A DNA stretch of 64,000 nucleotides from Cacajao melanocephalus (taxonomy: Eukaryota > Chordata > Mammalia > Primates > Pitheciidae): contig CAUYLG010070598.1 of the NCBI GenBank assembly GCA_963573385.1, forward strand, positions 62,001 to 126,000, in the 5' to 3' direction. Position 1 is the first letter of the stretch, and every line of letters begins with the position of its first letter. The translations under genes were made by a program, and so were the position numbers. This document shows positions 10,260 through 22,504 of the stretch, piece after piece. The notes under the pieces were generated by a model that made no database searches, was not told where the DNA came from, and saw only the letters and a program-made list of their open reading frames with translations.

Positions 10260-11700
10260 GAAAAATGGCACAGAGGTGAAAGAGATTTTAAGGAGACAGC
10301 TATGAAATGGTTCTGATTCACTTGAAGTGCCCATCCACTTGGCTCTTTGACCTTGAGAGGAGCATGCCGCCATCCTTCATGTGCTCCTCTGGTTTCCTGG
10401 GCTTGCCTTCCTTGGAGAGGTACTACATTCTCTGGATGTTCTCCATGTCTCATAATCCCAAATGGAAATTATGAAACATTTAGAGACCTTGGAGCCAAAG
10501 ACAGGCCTCAGTGCGAATAATACCATTGGTGAGACAATCACAGCAACGACATGGATGCATTGCATTTTCTTAGATTCGTGGACAGCATCTTTGGAAAATT
10601 TTGCTATTCATATTGATCTGGATTATATGGTGTAAATCAAATAAATGTTCTTGCTGTGCAAACACAGCTTCAAGACAGTTGTTTCTTATCAGCATGCTGC
10701 CACTAAGCCCCTTCAGCATGTAAATTCTGTATCTGCTTAAAGCAATTGCTTTTAATCAATTTTTGGATTATGGATCTCTGTGGGATTCAGTGGATCCTCT
10801 TTGAGTACATGGATGCTCTGGAAGAAAAAACTATATACACCCACATTTCTGTACACAATTTCATGGAGCTTACATAGCCCCTGAAGCCAGGTTAAAGCAA
10901 AGCAAAACAAAACAGTAAAAACCTTTCTGAATAGGTCCAACTACTATCCAGAAAAGAACACCAGGGTCCAGGAAAATAAGTGGTTTGTTTAAGTCTATTT
11001 AGCAAGATAGCAACAGAGTTGAGACTAGAATTCAAGTTACTAAATATTTTTTTTCCCCAAATTTTAGTGACTTGCTCTTTTAAGTGACATGCAACCAGGG
11101 ATTATATTCAAAATATTGACCAGCGAGTATAGCTCAGGAACATGGCAGATCTGATGAGTCCACTGATTATTTCTGTCCCTGGGGGTCCTTGCTTGGAAGG
11201 CACATGTTCCTTGAGATAGGAAAAGGCCTGGGAAATGGCCAAAACCTTAGCTCCAAAGGGCAGATTTCTAAGCACAATTGTAGCAGCTGATGTTGCTGGC
11301 AAGGCCATGATCTGCCCAGGTCAGCAGCTTGCTTCTCCATCAACAGAAGGAGTGGGCATCCAAGCCTGAATCTGAAACGGGGCTCACTGGTGCTGACAGC
11401 CTGACCACCAACTATCCTAAGCCCAGGGATGATTCTTTGAATAATGTGCAGTGTAAGGTTTGCTGGAAGACAGAGCAATTAATTCAGCTTCCTAGGCAAA
11501 GACTTCAAATTAGGCAATTGAGTTTTGAGTATGGTTTAGACCACAGTCTCCAGAGAGCCCTATGCAGCAACATCAGCCTTAAGAATCCACCATGTGGGCA
11601 ATGCTGGCAGGGTCTGTTGTGTGGTTTCCAGAATCTCTTTCTTTGTAAGATGCTTCCCCTCAAGCAAGAATTCCCATCCTCATAGGGTCAGCAAACATTA
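10260..11700. other. No recognised gene; MIR scrap near 10975-11040
   Basis: An AATAAA occurs at 10640 without gene context. 'tagcaagatagcaacagagt' near 11000 suggests a reverse MIR scrap. Frames at 11108-11685 overlap on both strands and show no domain. Confidence 0.45.
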
Positions 11701-11764
11701 ACCCTGTGGTGAGACCCAGAATTCATCTAGTACAAATCCAGTTCCAAATGCCATGCCCATCTGC

Positions 11765-11890
11765 CCCCTTCTCTCCATTTTATAGTTATGGAAACAGAAT
11801 CTCTGGGAAGATAAGTCATGAACTCAAGGTGTTGCAGATTTTGTGTTGAAACTCAGTTCTGGGGCTCCAAGCCCAGAGTTATTCACAACA
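11765..11890 (-). mobile_element. MIR fragment
   Basis: 'tccattttatagttatggaa' followed by 'acagaatctctgggaagata' and 'aactcagttctgggg' fits the reverse MIR. Confidence 0.5.
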
Positions 11891-11906
11891 TTACTTGGTT
11901 AGTGTG

Positions 11907-12395
11907 TGTGATGGTTAACATTTAGTGTCAACTTGATCAGATTGAAGGATGCAAAGAATTGTTCCTGGGTGTGTCCGTGAGGGTGTTGCTAGAGGAGATT
12001 AACATTTGAATTAGTGGACTGGGAGAAGCAGAACCACCCTCATCTGGGAAGGCACCATCCAATCCGCTGCCAGCACAGCAGAAGAAGGTGGAAGGAGTTG
12101 ACCTGCTGAGTCTTCTGGCCTTAATCTTTCTCCCATGCTGGATGCTTCCTTCCCTTCCTCCTGACCTTGAACATCAGACTCCAGGTTCTTTGGCTTTTGG
12201 GCTCTTGAACTTACACCAGTGGTTTTCCAGGGACTCTCAGGCCTTTGACCACAGACCAAAGGCTGTGCTGTTGGCTTCCCTACTTTGAAGTTTTGAGGCT
12301 CAGACTGAGCCACTACTGGTGGCTCCTTATCTTGCATATGGCCATCCTGGGACTTTACCTTGTGATCCTGTGAGTCAATTTTCCTTAATAAACTC

Positions 12396-12439
<44 letters not shown>

Positions 12440-12529
12440 CCTGTGTGTGTGTGTGTGTGTATCCTATTCATATATATATATATATATCTCCTATGAGTTC
12501 TGTCCCTCTAGAGAACCCTGCCTAATACA
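11907..12529 (+). mobile_element. MLT-type LTR, nearly full length
   Basis: It begins TGTGATGGTTAACATTTAGT and ends 'gagaaccctgcctaataca', the two ends of the old LTR family also present at 6411 and 8165. Flanking 5-mers GTGTG (11902-11906) and GTGGG (12530-12534) differ by one base, consistent with a 5-bp target-site duplication. No internal retroviral sequence adjoins it, so it is a solo LTR. The 108-codon minus and 66-68 codon plus frames within it are incidental. Confidence 0.88.
12398..12487. repeat. (TA)n-(TG)n-(TA)n compound microsatellite in LTR U5
   Basis: A TA run (12398-12435) is followed by a TG run (12442-12460) and a second TA run (12470-12487). The sequence 'tatcctgt' / 'tatcctattc' between runs is duplicated LTR text, so the array grew from the short TA stretch typical of this LTR. 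Confidence 0.9.
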
Positions 12530-12534
12530 GTGGG

Positions 12535-13390
12535 TCTTTTTAAAAATACCATCTTTAAAAAGGTATTTTTGTAGCAACTTTCTAAAATATATTCTCTTTT
12601 ATTCCTTTATTATTTTATAGCAAAATGTATTAAAAGTGTTGAGTCAGAGCAGATTCAATGGGATTGTACCCTTGCAGGGAAGTCAACACTGCCTCCTTGA
12701 AAATCTACATTTTAAAGTGATTTTTCCTGATTTTGCAATGGGCAAAATTGTTTGGGGTTGCATGTAAGCAAAAGTTCTGTGCCCTGGGGTCTTATCTCAC
12801 CAATGCCGCAGAGGATCATTCTATGGCCAGGGCCATAATTTGTCCAGTGATGCATGCAATTCTGAGGGATTCCAAAGCATTTTATTGTAGCACTTTATTG
12901 CCCTAACCTTTTTGAAATGGCAAAGGAGACATTTCCTGCACCCTAGTGTTTCTCAACACAAATATTAGCTTGGAGTGCTTTATTCTATTTCACCCTCCAA
13001 AGGAATCTATTATTGAAATTTTGGAAACAGAGATGTAAAAGCCCTTCCCCAGTCCATTTACTGCAATTCCTAATTACCCCATGCTGTTTGTCTTTCTAGG
13101 ACATTTTTGTGTTCAAGTTGAGCTCTGAAATAGGTAAAGTTCTTTGGGTTATGTCAACAGGATTATCACAAATCCTCTCTCTAATAGCTCTGCAGGGATT
13201 GACGTTTATGAAAGTACTGGTTTTAGCTGCCACATTCTCCATATTCATGATATCTGCATATGAAAACTAGAGTTTTATTTGCATATGGATTAAAACATGA
13301 TGTGAGTTTTCCTATAGCTTATGTTCCCCAAAGTAGAGACAAAAATGGGCTACCTTTTCTTTGTACTCTCAGTTTTATTTATGTTTTAAA
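12535..13390. other. No recognised feature
   Basis: AT-rich sequence without a recognisable repeat or coding signature. Confidence 0.5.
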
Positions 13391-13394
13391 ATAT

Positions 13395-13870
13395 AGCTCA
13401 TTTTTAATTCATATTTTTATGATTATAAAAGTGCTATATATTCATTTTAAAAATTGGAAAATGTTAAATAAGAACCACAACATCTTCCACAATTTTACCA
13501 CCAATTGCATTTTGCTGTGCTTACATTCCTTTTATTTCCCCCAGAAATTATTTGCATGCAGTGTACAGATTTTATCCTTTTCTTTAACATGACAATATAT
13601 GCCTTTTACAATGTTTTAAGGATAATGCTTATATACCATTTTAAGGGCTGCATAATATTCTGTAATGTGAGTACACCATAGTTAATCAGGAGCTACAGTG
13701 TTTCCTTTTATTGTTTTTGCTGCTGTAGACATTACTGCTTTGAAGACTAGAAGTGACATAACTAGTCCAAAAGGTTATTTTTTAAGGTTCTTGACATAAA
13801 TGACTGGTTTATTCTCTAAAATAGTTGAACCAATTGACACTGTTACTAGGATATTATGAGAATGTTTATT
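13395..13870 (-). mobile_element. Old L1M/HAL1-like 3' fragment
   Basis: 'aaaaattggaaaatgttaaa', 'taagggctgcataatattct', 'taatgtgagtacaccatagt' and 'taaggttcttgacataaatg' follow the antisense 3' end of old L1 elements in order. Confidence 0.6.
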
Positions 13871-13889
13871 ACATGCCAATTTTATGAGA

Positions 13890-15595
13890 CCTGAGATACA
13901 GATACACACATATACCCATTCACACACATACATATGTGTACACATCTATATTTATTTCTTTTCAAATTTTGTAGACAAGAGTCATCTCTCATTGTTATAT
14001 AAATGTAAACATCTTTGATTACAATGGGGTCAAACTTTTTCCACATGATTTTTAACCAGCTATATTTCTTTTTCTGTGAACTATCTCTTCCAGTCATTTC
14101 ATGGGTTGTTTTTTAAGACTGAAGCTGAGCTCCATGAGAACACCATTGTACGCAGCTTGTTTGTCCATAAGACAACAGAACTTCAAAGCAACAAAGTGCC
14201 TGCCTTTCTTCCAATCAAGTAGACTCTACTAGTCATCCGTAGAGATGCCTGAGCTTAGTTTTCCCATTTATGACTGTAGGGAACAGGTCTTAAATGAACC
14301 CCTACAGAAATGCCAAATGTCCTGCTAGCTATGGGGTCTCCTTTGGAACAACTGAAAGAATGCTCTGTCATTAGCCTGGAGGTCATTCTAAGAGGTGGGC
14401 AATCACAAGAGCTCATCTAGCACAGTAGTTGGGTTCTGCAAAGATCTCTCACCACAGATGCCTGTAATGAGAGGACTATGCCTGAGGCCTCAGTTTAATT
14501 GGTATCTTCCTCCTCCTTCTCTGCTCACATGGAAAAGCAAATCAACTTGGAACATTTAAATGGAGCTTTCTCTGAAGTCTCCTGTCTAGTGTTCTCTCTG
14601 AGAAATAAAAGCTCCATCTTGCAGGCCATAAGTAACTGGAAATATTTGACACTTGGCATTTCCAGTTTCATGGAAAGGAATCAAAGAGAAATGAGGGTGG
14701 GAAGGGCTGATGTTTGCAGCCTTCCCAGTTGTGTTTGCGTGCCTGTATGCATATTGCATGTGTTGAATGTGTTCTTGGTTGACAGAGTTCAACTGCTTTG
14801 TAAAGGACCAAAGAGTGAAATTAGTCGATATGAAATTTTAGAAAGTTAATGTGATCATTTCATTAATTCCTTGCATTTTTTTAATAAAAAAGTGCCTTCC
14901 TGTACTTATATGATGCCAAGACTTGAAATAGACTTTTACTGTCTTAAGAAAACAGATCTGAGAGAAGTCATTTACCAAGCTCTGAAGAGAACTTGAACTA
15001 TCGGTCTCTAAATTTCTTTGCAAATCATATTTTGGATACTTTTAGACTTTATGACCCACCCTCAGAAGGAGACAGCCTTTGATACGTTTTTCCATATTAG
15101 GATCTCATCTGCTTATAATTTGTTGCCTAGTCTCCTTGTAACCCAGGATGTTGCATATCTGGGATGGGTGGCTGGGTTAGAGTACAATCTGTGACTTGGT
15201 AGCAGTTTTTTCTCTTTATGAGCCTAGATTTAAGGTTTTCTTTATTAGTTCCACATGCAAACTGTGCCAAATACGGTCACTGTCTCTGTGACTCCAACCC
15301 AGAAAGGTATATTTTGGGGCTCTGTAGAGTTTCCCATCTGATTTTCGTTTAAATTGATAGTCCACATAAAAATAAATTGAGATGTCCATTTACCAGCAGG
15401 AAGTTCTGGGAACTGGAATCCCATAAAGAGCTTGGATCACAGGGCCAGGTCAAAACAAGAAATGAATCTGTGTGTACTTACAGCTAGAGGTCACCAAAAT
15501 TATGTGTGTGGGTGGTTTTTTATGGGATAGAGGGAAGATAACTGAAAAACAAAATATGAAAAAAAAAATAATAATCCCAGTATTTCCTTTTGAGA
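13890..15595. other. No recognised gene; CA/TA-rich patch at 13906-13950
   Basis: The patch reads 'cacacatatacccattcaca' and onwards as imperfect CA/TA repeats. A 116-codon plus frame at 14499-14849 and its antisense partner have no recognisable domain. Confidence 0.45.
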
Positions 15596-15599
15596 GTGG

Positions 15600-15800
15600 A
15601 ATAAATTTGGATTCATTCATTCATCCATTCATTCATTCATTCATTTGACAAGTGCTTACTGGGTGCCCTGATGCACCAGACTGCAACTGTGCCTGGCACA
15701 AACAACAATGAGACAAGATGGTGTGTGTTTTGTCAGGTCTCAAGGTTCACTGCAGAGGTCACAGGTTAAAGTAGGTGCTAAAAGAAAAAAGAATAAGCAG
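15600..15800 (-). mobile_element. L2 LINE 3' end with expanded (ATTC)n
   Basis: The terminal ATTC repeats of antisense L2 (15611-15645) are followed by 'acaagtgcttactgggtgcc' and 'aacaacaatgagacaag', matching the L2 tail order. Confidence 0.6.
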
Positions 15801-15861
15801 GCAGAGATACCTACATAGCTTGAATCCTGAAGAGAGTGCAGATTCTCAGGCTGCAGGGATT

Positions 15862-16290
15862 TATATTAGTTTTCCATTTTGTATCACAAATTGTGTTACC
15901 ACAAACTTAGTGGCTCGAAACAAGACAGATTTATTCTCTTAACAGTTCTGGAGGTCACAAGTCCTAAAATGGATGAGCAGGCTACATTTCTTTGAGATGT
16001 TCTTAGGGAGAATCAGTTCCTTGCCTTTTCTAGCTTCTAGAGGCTGCCTGCATTCCTTGGGTCAAGTCCGCTCCCCAACTGCAAAGCCAGCAGCACAGTA
16101 TCTTGCAATCTCTCTCTCTCTTTGTCCCTGTACTTCACTTGTCACACTGCCTTTTGTCATGCAGGGCCCTTCATGATTATAATGTGCCTATCTGGCTAGA
16201 TTATCCCACCTCAAGATCCTTAACTTAATTACATCTGCAAAGTCTCTTTTGTCATATAAGGAACATATTCACAGGTTCTGGAGGAGGACT
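15862..16290 (-). mobile_element. MLT1-like (MaLR) LTR
   Basis: 'tatattagttttccattttg', 'accacaaacttagtggctcg', 'ttctggaggtcacaagtcc' and 'ttaacttaattacatctgca' match the reverse complement of the MLT1-type LTR in order. A short CT run lies inside at about 16110-16121. Confidence 0.8.
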
Positions 16291-16299
16291 ATCATACAG

Positions 16300-16765
16300 G
16301 CCATAGTATAATAGCAAGGAAATTAGATATTTTGGATCATAATATAGATTATCCTTTATGGTTATTTGTATTTGGGATAAGGACAACGGGAGAAGAGGAT
16401 AGTGATTCCTCTCAAGCGCCATCTTGGTGTTCCTTCCCCTGCAAGTCCAGAATGCACATGGATGGTTATTTCCAATACAATTGCAGACAGTGGAATTACA
16501 AATAAATGGATGTAAGACTGGGGGACCCTTGATTTAGGGGAACTGCCATGGGAAATATCTATAGTCAATGAAAGTGCAGTCTCAGGCAGGCCCACATTAA
16601 TTAGTTTGCTTAGGAGGAAGGCACCATGTTGACTGGGGTAAGATGGGCATCTCCTTCAAAGGACTGCTTTTGGGCTTACTCTGTTAGTTCTGAGGTTCAG
16701 CAGCAGGACAGTGAGCCAGTTAGGTCTCCTGTCACCAGGTCATGAAAAAGTATCTCCTATCACCC
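16300..16765. other. No recognised feature
   Basis: No repeat or gene recognised. The 77-codon minus frame at 16362-16595 has no domain. Confidence 0.45.
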
Positions 16766-16769
16766 TACC

Positions 16770-16870
16770 CCACCTGACACACATATGTGCCCACACAAAC
16801 ACAGGCATTCTCACCAGCATACACATGCACACACAGACACACACTTTCACGTTTATGTACATATACATGG
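16770..16870. repeat. Imperfect CA-rich simple repeat
   Basis: Interrupted CA/ACAC units with TATG and TACA variants run for about 100 bases. Confidence 0.7.
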
Positions 16871-16889
16871 TGATCTTTCCCCTACAAAT

Positions 16890-17330
16890 ATTTTTAATTA
16901 ATAGACTTAATAAAGTGAATGTTTTTGAGCAGTTTTAGACTTACAGAAAAGTTTAGCAGCAAGTATAAAGAGTTCCAATATACTCCCTCATGCCCCACAA
17001 TTTCCCTTCCTCTTAACATCTTGCGTTTGTTAAAATTGATGAGGCAATATTAATATATTGTTATTAAGTAAAGTCTACAGTTTACATTAAAATTCACTCT
17101 TCGTGTGATACATTTTGTAGATTTGTGACAAATGTATAATGATATGTAGCTGCCATTACAGTATCACACAGGATAGTTTTACCGACCTAAAAATTCCCTG
17201 TGCTTTACCCCCTCATTTAAAATGTTTCTCTTCTGGGAAATTCAGTAAAGTTTTGAACACCTTTTCACTAATTAATGTGTAGCTTCTCCCAGACTCTATA
17301 GTCTAGTGTTTTTGAGTGTGCTGTGCCTTA
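16890..17330 (-). mobile_element. L1-associated 3' sequence (same type as 8463)
   Basis: 'ttttagacttacagaaaagt', 'taacatcttgcgtttgttaa', 'ttaagtaaagtctacagttt', 'acaaatgtataatgatatgt' and 'cacaggatagttttacc' follow this common repeat in order over about 400 bases. Family name uncertain. Confidence 0.6.
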
Positions 17331-17339
17331 TCATGCTTC

Positions 17340-18030
17340 CATATGAGAATAGTTTAAGCTTGTAGCAGAAGCTTTTACTTCTTTTATCAGAATTACCAAA
17401 AGCTTTGACTTACAAAGGATTTCTTTTCTGTCTTGAGTTCAGTGGTATACTGAGCCTGCTCATACTGACCTGTGAGAGCCCACTATATGCATTTCTTTCC
17501 AACTCTGAGTTCAGAGGTGTCCTGTTGCTAGTCTGAAATCAGTCATGGTAGAAGTATTTATACCATGGAAATCAGCAAATGCTACAAATCAGAGTTTGTT
17601 TTTCCCCATCAGAGAGCCAGCTATTAATATTAAACATTGACCAGACACTTTCTGGAGTTCTCCCTTTTGTCCGCTTCTTCATGGCTGGGAAATAGCAAAA
17701 CTAAAGCATTTGCCTGGGATTCAGAGATGGAAGCCATAGGCTGGGTCAACTCAGTGGTCTGTGTCCTTGCTGAGTTTGTAGAGAAGAGCTGTCTTGCAAA
17801 CCCTGGACTATTCACCTATGGACTTATCAATGGGTAGATAAACTATATTGTCCTAACTGTTGTATTGTGAGAGCTTTTTGTTACAGCAGCTTATCCTGTA
17901 CCCATGGAATAGAATCAGCTAATTGCTTGCCTGTTTACTTTTGTTCAACATTCACTCACCTGCCCCTCCTCAGATTTAGAATGATAATGTGTATATAAGA
18001 TGCATCTCTTCTTACTTTTTACAATCCATT
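17340..18030. other. No recognised feature
   Basis: No repeat or gene is recognised. Opposed 61- and 66-codon frames at 17630-17837 are mutual shadows. Confidence 0.45.
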
Positions 18031-18034
18031 TTCT

Positions 18035-18595
18035 AAATAGAAGCTAGAATGACCTTTTAAAACACTAATCAGATCACTGCTTAAAACCTTAAAACGTTCT
18101 AATGGCTTCTCATTGGACTTAGAATAAAGCCCAGACTCTATACCAAGTTCAAGCCCCTCTTTGCTCTGCTAGTCTCCTGTTATGTCTTTCTCCCTCTCAC
18201 CTACCAGGTTCCAGTGATGCTGATCTTCCTTCTGTTTCTGGTACCACTGAGGTTCCCTGCCTGTGGCACCTTGCACTTGCCATTTCCTCTGCTAGGAATT
18301 ATGGCTGACTATCATCTAGGTACCAACTCTTCCCTGAGCCACCAATCTCAAGGGGCCTTTCTCACTGCTTTTTATTTTCTATTTTTTTATAGTACAATAT
18401 AGCATTTGTTATCACCCAAAAGGATTTTGTTATTGATTGGATTCCTCATTTATAATCTGTCCCTCCTTCAGCCAGATCATAAGATCTGTCAAGGGCCAAC
18501 TGTCTATTGTATCTACTTTTAAGTACCATATGTATAATGTATACTGGTGGACAACTACTGTAGATGCTCAATAAATATTTGCCAAGTGAATACCT
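18035..18595 (+). mobile_element. L2 LINE 3' end
   Basis: 'taatcagatcactgcttaaa', 'aatggcttctcattggactt', 'aataaagcccagactc', 'ttgcacttgccatttcctct' and the terminal 'gctcaataaatatttgccaa' are L2 landmarks in the correct order. Confidence 0.85.
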
Positions 18596-18599
18596 GATA

Positions 18600-19395
18600 A
18601 TCCAACAGAGTAGTATCAGCCTTGACTCTGTCCTCAAAGATCTTACAATCTATCTGCTGGTGACTTTGAAGCCAGGCTGTCAGCAAGATTAGGGCAATTT
18701 CACATGACACATTCTGTGACACAGTCTGCAGGGACAAACTTCACTTTACAAAGCAAGAATTAATTTCAATACCAAAGTAACACAATTTATTTATGTAAAT
18801 TAACTGAATTTAACTTAATTTCCAACTAGACTGGTCCACTCACTAGCCCACCCTCCCTTTTTAAGGAATTTTTCATTTCATGAGAAGGTGAATTGAAAAA
18901 AATTGTTATTCATATTTTCATCAAGTTTATTAGAAACCAGGGTTGATTCTGAAACTACTGATATCACAGTGGGGAGGGAGAGAGGAGGACAATGACTTTT
19001 CTCAGCTGATCTCTAGCCTGACTCAATTGACTTTTTCAAAATGTCTTTCTTGGTGAAGCTGAAGAAGTTGTCTTGCTTTCATCAGTGTGAAAGGGAAGCT
19101 CATCAGCTGGAAGGTGAAACTTCTGGCAGCTGCTTCCCCAAAAACCCCTCTTCCCTCCCTTGACTTGCACTGAAACATTCAAGTCCAGGCTTTGAAAAGA
19201 TTGAAATGTCTTTAGAAATCTTTGCACTGTCTTTATTCCAGGGCTACTGCCAGTCTCTGGCACTCCTGGCTCAGACTTGCAAAGAAACCTCCTACTCTCT
19301 GAATCAATGGTGCCTTTTCCATTAGTGTGTAGATACCCACAAAATATGCAGAGAAGATGTCTTTTGCTGTGTTGATTTCCCTCATTCTCTCTACT
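18600..19395. other. No recognised feature
   Basis: Looks single-copy. The 75-codon minus frame at 19036-19263 has no recognised domain. The 3' end holds the polypyrimidine tract described under the candidate exon. Confidence 0.45.
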
Positions 19396-19398
19396 CAG

Positions 19399-19610
19399 GA
19401 AAGGGAGAATATCCCCAGCCCCATTTCAAGCTGTCATCATGAGCAGTAGTGGAGGAGTAGATTTGCCAAACGGCTGTCAGAGCTGACACCGGGCAGTGTC
19501 AGCAGCAGGGCCTGAGCTACCTTTGGTAGAGCGACTTTCCTCTTGCTCAACTCCTGGGTCCCTCCTACTGTTCTGAACCAATGACGCAGATGGCAAGCTC
19601 TAGGAAACAG
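19399..19610 (+). other. Candidate exon (212 bp), gene unknown
   Basis: This is a prediction from splice signals only. The left edge follows a pyrimidine tract ending CTCTCTACTCAG, with AG at 19397-19398. The right edge is AAACAG followed by GTAAGT at 19611, an optimal 5' splice site. Between them the sequence is free of recognisable repeats and has a higher GC content than its surroundings. It contains two ATGs: one at about 19439 opens a 15-codon frame that closes inside the exon, and one at about 19581 stays open to the donor. It could be a non-coding RNA exon or a 5'-UTR exon. I recognise no protein, and chance co-occurrence of two good splice sites is possible. Confidence 0.3.
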
Positions 19611-19619
19611 GTAAGTTAC

Positions 19620-21055
19620 TCATCAGCCACTGCTTCTTTCAGCAAATGGTGAGAATGAGCAAGATCTCTCTTTTTAAGGCTTGCCTGAACCCACTCACGG
19701 AAATAGGGGTAGGTGTATAGGGTTTGTTTCAAGGTGATTGTACTCAGGGAGGAGTTTTCTGTGAGCGACACTGGGAATTTTGTTTCTCTCCTTCATTACC
19801 ATAGAACAGCTCCTCTGTATAGACCGTCTCCCTCACTGACAAACTGTCAAAAGGCTCTCACGATAGAAAACACAGAGTGGGAGAGTCCATTGATTAAAAA
19901 TTTTGAAATGAGTGCTCTAACTTTGGACATTCCTATTTATGCTTTATGTTGCTGTTTACCTTGGAAAACAGTAATTGAAAAACCACAACGGAGCTTTATA
20001 GATTTTTCAACATTTTGGACAGAAACCCACTCTGACTCCATTATTCCGAGCCAAAAACTGCAAACACTTGGTATATGGGTTCACTTCCTATGCTTCTGCC
20101 ACAGCAGACATTGCTGAATGATCACAGCATTCTTTCTTGTTGAGCTGAGATACAGTGGGAGAATCCCTCTGAACACAGTGTTCTCAGCAGCCACTATAAT
20201 CGATCAGAAATGTCATATGAAATGAAACCCATTTGCCATCCCTGTTCTAAGTTAATGAGGGGCCTTAGTGTATGTGTGTAAGCCCAGGTGTCACCTGGGA
20301 TGGCCTCAGCTGATATGCTCTATATGTTCTCATTTTCTAAATTTCAAATCCAGACTCACCTTTGTGGGGATGCAGACTCCTGCCCAAAGTGAATCAACTA
20401 CCCTGTTTTTCTCTCTCACCAGTGTTTCTCTGTGGGGTCACTAAAGTGTGGACCAAAGGGGCAGCTGCAAAACCTTGCTGGGAGCAGCAACTCTTTCGGT
20501 GGCCTTTAAAAGTCAAATCCTAATAGGAAACCAGTGCTCCCAAAGACAAGTGCATTGGAGGCTAAATCTAGCTCGGGCATCCTTAATGAATCTGTGGTGC
20601 ACAGATCTGGCCTTGAGCCATTTTCTGAAACGTTCTCACTGATCTTATTTCAGAGAACTGTACCAGTGTTACAGTGAATTACAAGGAAGGCCTGGCTTCT
20701 GAGATTAGCCGAAGGCCAATTAAGGTTTCTTGGGGTTCTTTCCGATTGCAACATCACCATAAATGACCCTGTGGTGCAGTCGAGAGCTGACATTTTCTAA
20801 GCCAGTATCACGTTTTGGGCATGATTAAAATCTTCATCTCAGTCACCTGCCTGACCAACTGCCAGTAGCCATGAAACAAAAGGATTACAGTCAATTTATA
20901 TCATTAACAAAATGACTTGAAACACTATCAGTTTAGTCTCAGTGGGGCTTAACCTGATTTTCAGAAAGGAAGAAGAGATGCACAATTAAAGGAAAGAGGA
21001 AAGGCAGAAAAGAAATTCAAATGAGAATTTTCTTTGAAGCCTAGGGCTTTTTTGG
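19620..21055. other. No recognised gene or repeat
   Basis: A 134-codon plus frame at 19713-20117 just downstream of the candidate exon is the longest here but shows no domain, signal peptide or repeat structure; at this length chance is plausible. A 64-codon frame at 20448-20642 is likewise unassigned. Confidence 0.45.
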
Positions 21056-21059
21056 TTTG

Positions 21060-21295
21060 TTCATTTCCTTAAGGATTTACTAAGTGCCTGTCGAGCCCTT
21101 ATCACTACAGTAGACCCTGAAAGGGTACAAAGGAAGGAGAAAACACTAATAATGCCTGTCCTTGAAATCTGTAGGATAATAGGGGAGAAATACCATATGC
21201 TGAGGAAGCAGGCAGAGAATTAGCAAATTTGTGCTAGTGGGAATTTCTTCAGCATCCTTTAAGTGCCTGGTGCTGTTGAAGAAAGAAAAGAAGAA
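21060..21295 (-). mobile_element. L2 LINE fragment
   Basis: 'tttactaagtgcctgtcgag', 'taatgcctgtccttgaaatc' and 'aataggggagaaatacc' follow the antisense L2 3' end. Divergence is strong. Confidence 0.5.
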
Positions 21296-21304
21296 AAATG
21301 AAAA

Positions 21305-21530
21305 ATCACAGTTGATATTTAAATGACTCTTACCAGGTGCTTTGCATTAAGACTTTTGCACGTGGTGACTCAGCCTTCACAACACCTCTGTGATGTGCAT
21401 TCCATGATTATCCCCATTTTTCAGATCAGGGAACTGAGACCCAAAGAAGCAAAGAAACTTGCCCAGGGTCACCCAAGTCAACAAGAGGAGCTGGGATTTG
21501 CACATGGTGAATCTAGCCATAGAACCTGAG
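21305..21530 (-). mobile_element. MIR SINE
   Basis: 'gtgctttgcattaagacttt', 'atccccatttttcagatcag', 'ggaactgagacccaaagaag' and 'aacttgcccagggtcaccca' fit a near-complete reverse MIR. Confidence 0.8.
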
Positions 21531-21534
21531 ATCA

Positions 21535-21860
21535 TAGCCATTATTCTATGTTGTGTCTCAAGGCCATGGGGTAGTTGAGGATTTGCATTCTCCCTGGGAA
21601 TATAAGTTAAGCTAGAGGCAGAAGATGAAAAAATGGAAGCAAGATGATGGTGTCAGGAAGGGGGAGGGGCCTAGGCTAAACTTTGGGCATGGATGTATAT
21701 GGGGTGGGGAGAAGCTCTGCACAGGTGGGTAGAAAAGGTTCCAGACCAGGAGAAGAGCATTAGCAGAGGTGAGTGAGATCATGACTTCAGTTAGAGGCTA
21801 TGGGGTTGTAGCTGTCCAAGGAAGAGGACTCATTCAATCAAAGGCTGTGTTCATGCAGGG
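21535..21860. other. Unassigned, possible antisense L2 scrap at 21700-21800
   Basis: 'ggttccagaccaggagaaga' near 21740 resembles an interior part of antisense L2; nothing else is recognised. Confidence 0.35.
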
Positions 21861-21864
21861 ACAG

Positions 21865-22030
21865 GGAATATGGCATTGGGGACAGAACAATGACTTGGAA
21901 TCTAACAGACCTAGGTTTAAACTTTGACTATACGACACGCTCCCTGAGTGATCTTGAGCAAATTACCTAAGCTCTGTTGACCAATTTCCCCAAAAGGAAA
22001 AATAGGAAGAATGGCTATGGAAGAACAGGA
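21865..22030 (+). mobile_element. MIR SINE
   Basis: 'gacttggaatctaacagacc', 'taggtttaaactttgactat' and 'gatcttgagcaaattaccta' match the sense MIR tRNA-derived half and core. Confidence 0.65.
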
Positions 22031-22054
22031 AGAATATTGAACCTTGTAAAGAAT

Positions 22055-22085
22055 TCATCTATTTATTTATTCAAAAATATTCATT
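22055..22085 (-). mobile_element. L2 terminus, left of an Alu
   Basis: 'atttatttattcaaaaatat' is the start of antisense L2, continued to the right of the Alu at 22361. Confidence 0.5.
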
Positions 22086-22360
<275 letters not shown>

Positions 22361-22500
22361 TTCATTAAGTGCCATTTGTGTGCCACGTGCTGCCCTAGAT
22401 GTTGAAACAATGAACAAGAGTCACATTGTCACTGCCTTCCTAGAGTTTGCATTCCAGCTGGTAAGGCAAACTAACAAGCAGAAAAAAATCCAGATTATGA
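22361..22500 (-). mobile_element. L2 LINE 3' end, right of the Alu
   Basis: 'ttcattaagtgccatttgtg', 'tgccacgtgctgccctagat' and 'ctagagtttgcattccagct' are the antisense L2 landmarks. Confidence 0.7.
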
Positions 22501-22504
22501 GAGG

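Noticed and set aside
10260..10650. Possible processed pseudogene with AATAAA near 10640
   Set aside because: No recognisable parent coding sequence, poly-A tail or flanking duplication.
15611..15645. Regularly spaced ATTC repeats considered as a CRISPR-like or regulatory array
   Set aside because: Simple tetranucleotide microsatellite at an L2 end; no spacers and the genome is primate.
19713..20117. 134-codon plus frame next to the candidate exon
   Set aside because: No domain and lies in what would be intron after the GTAAGT donor; not supported as coding.
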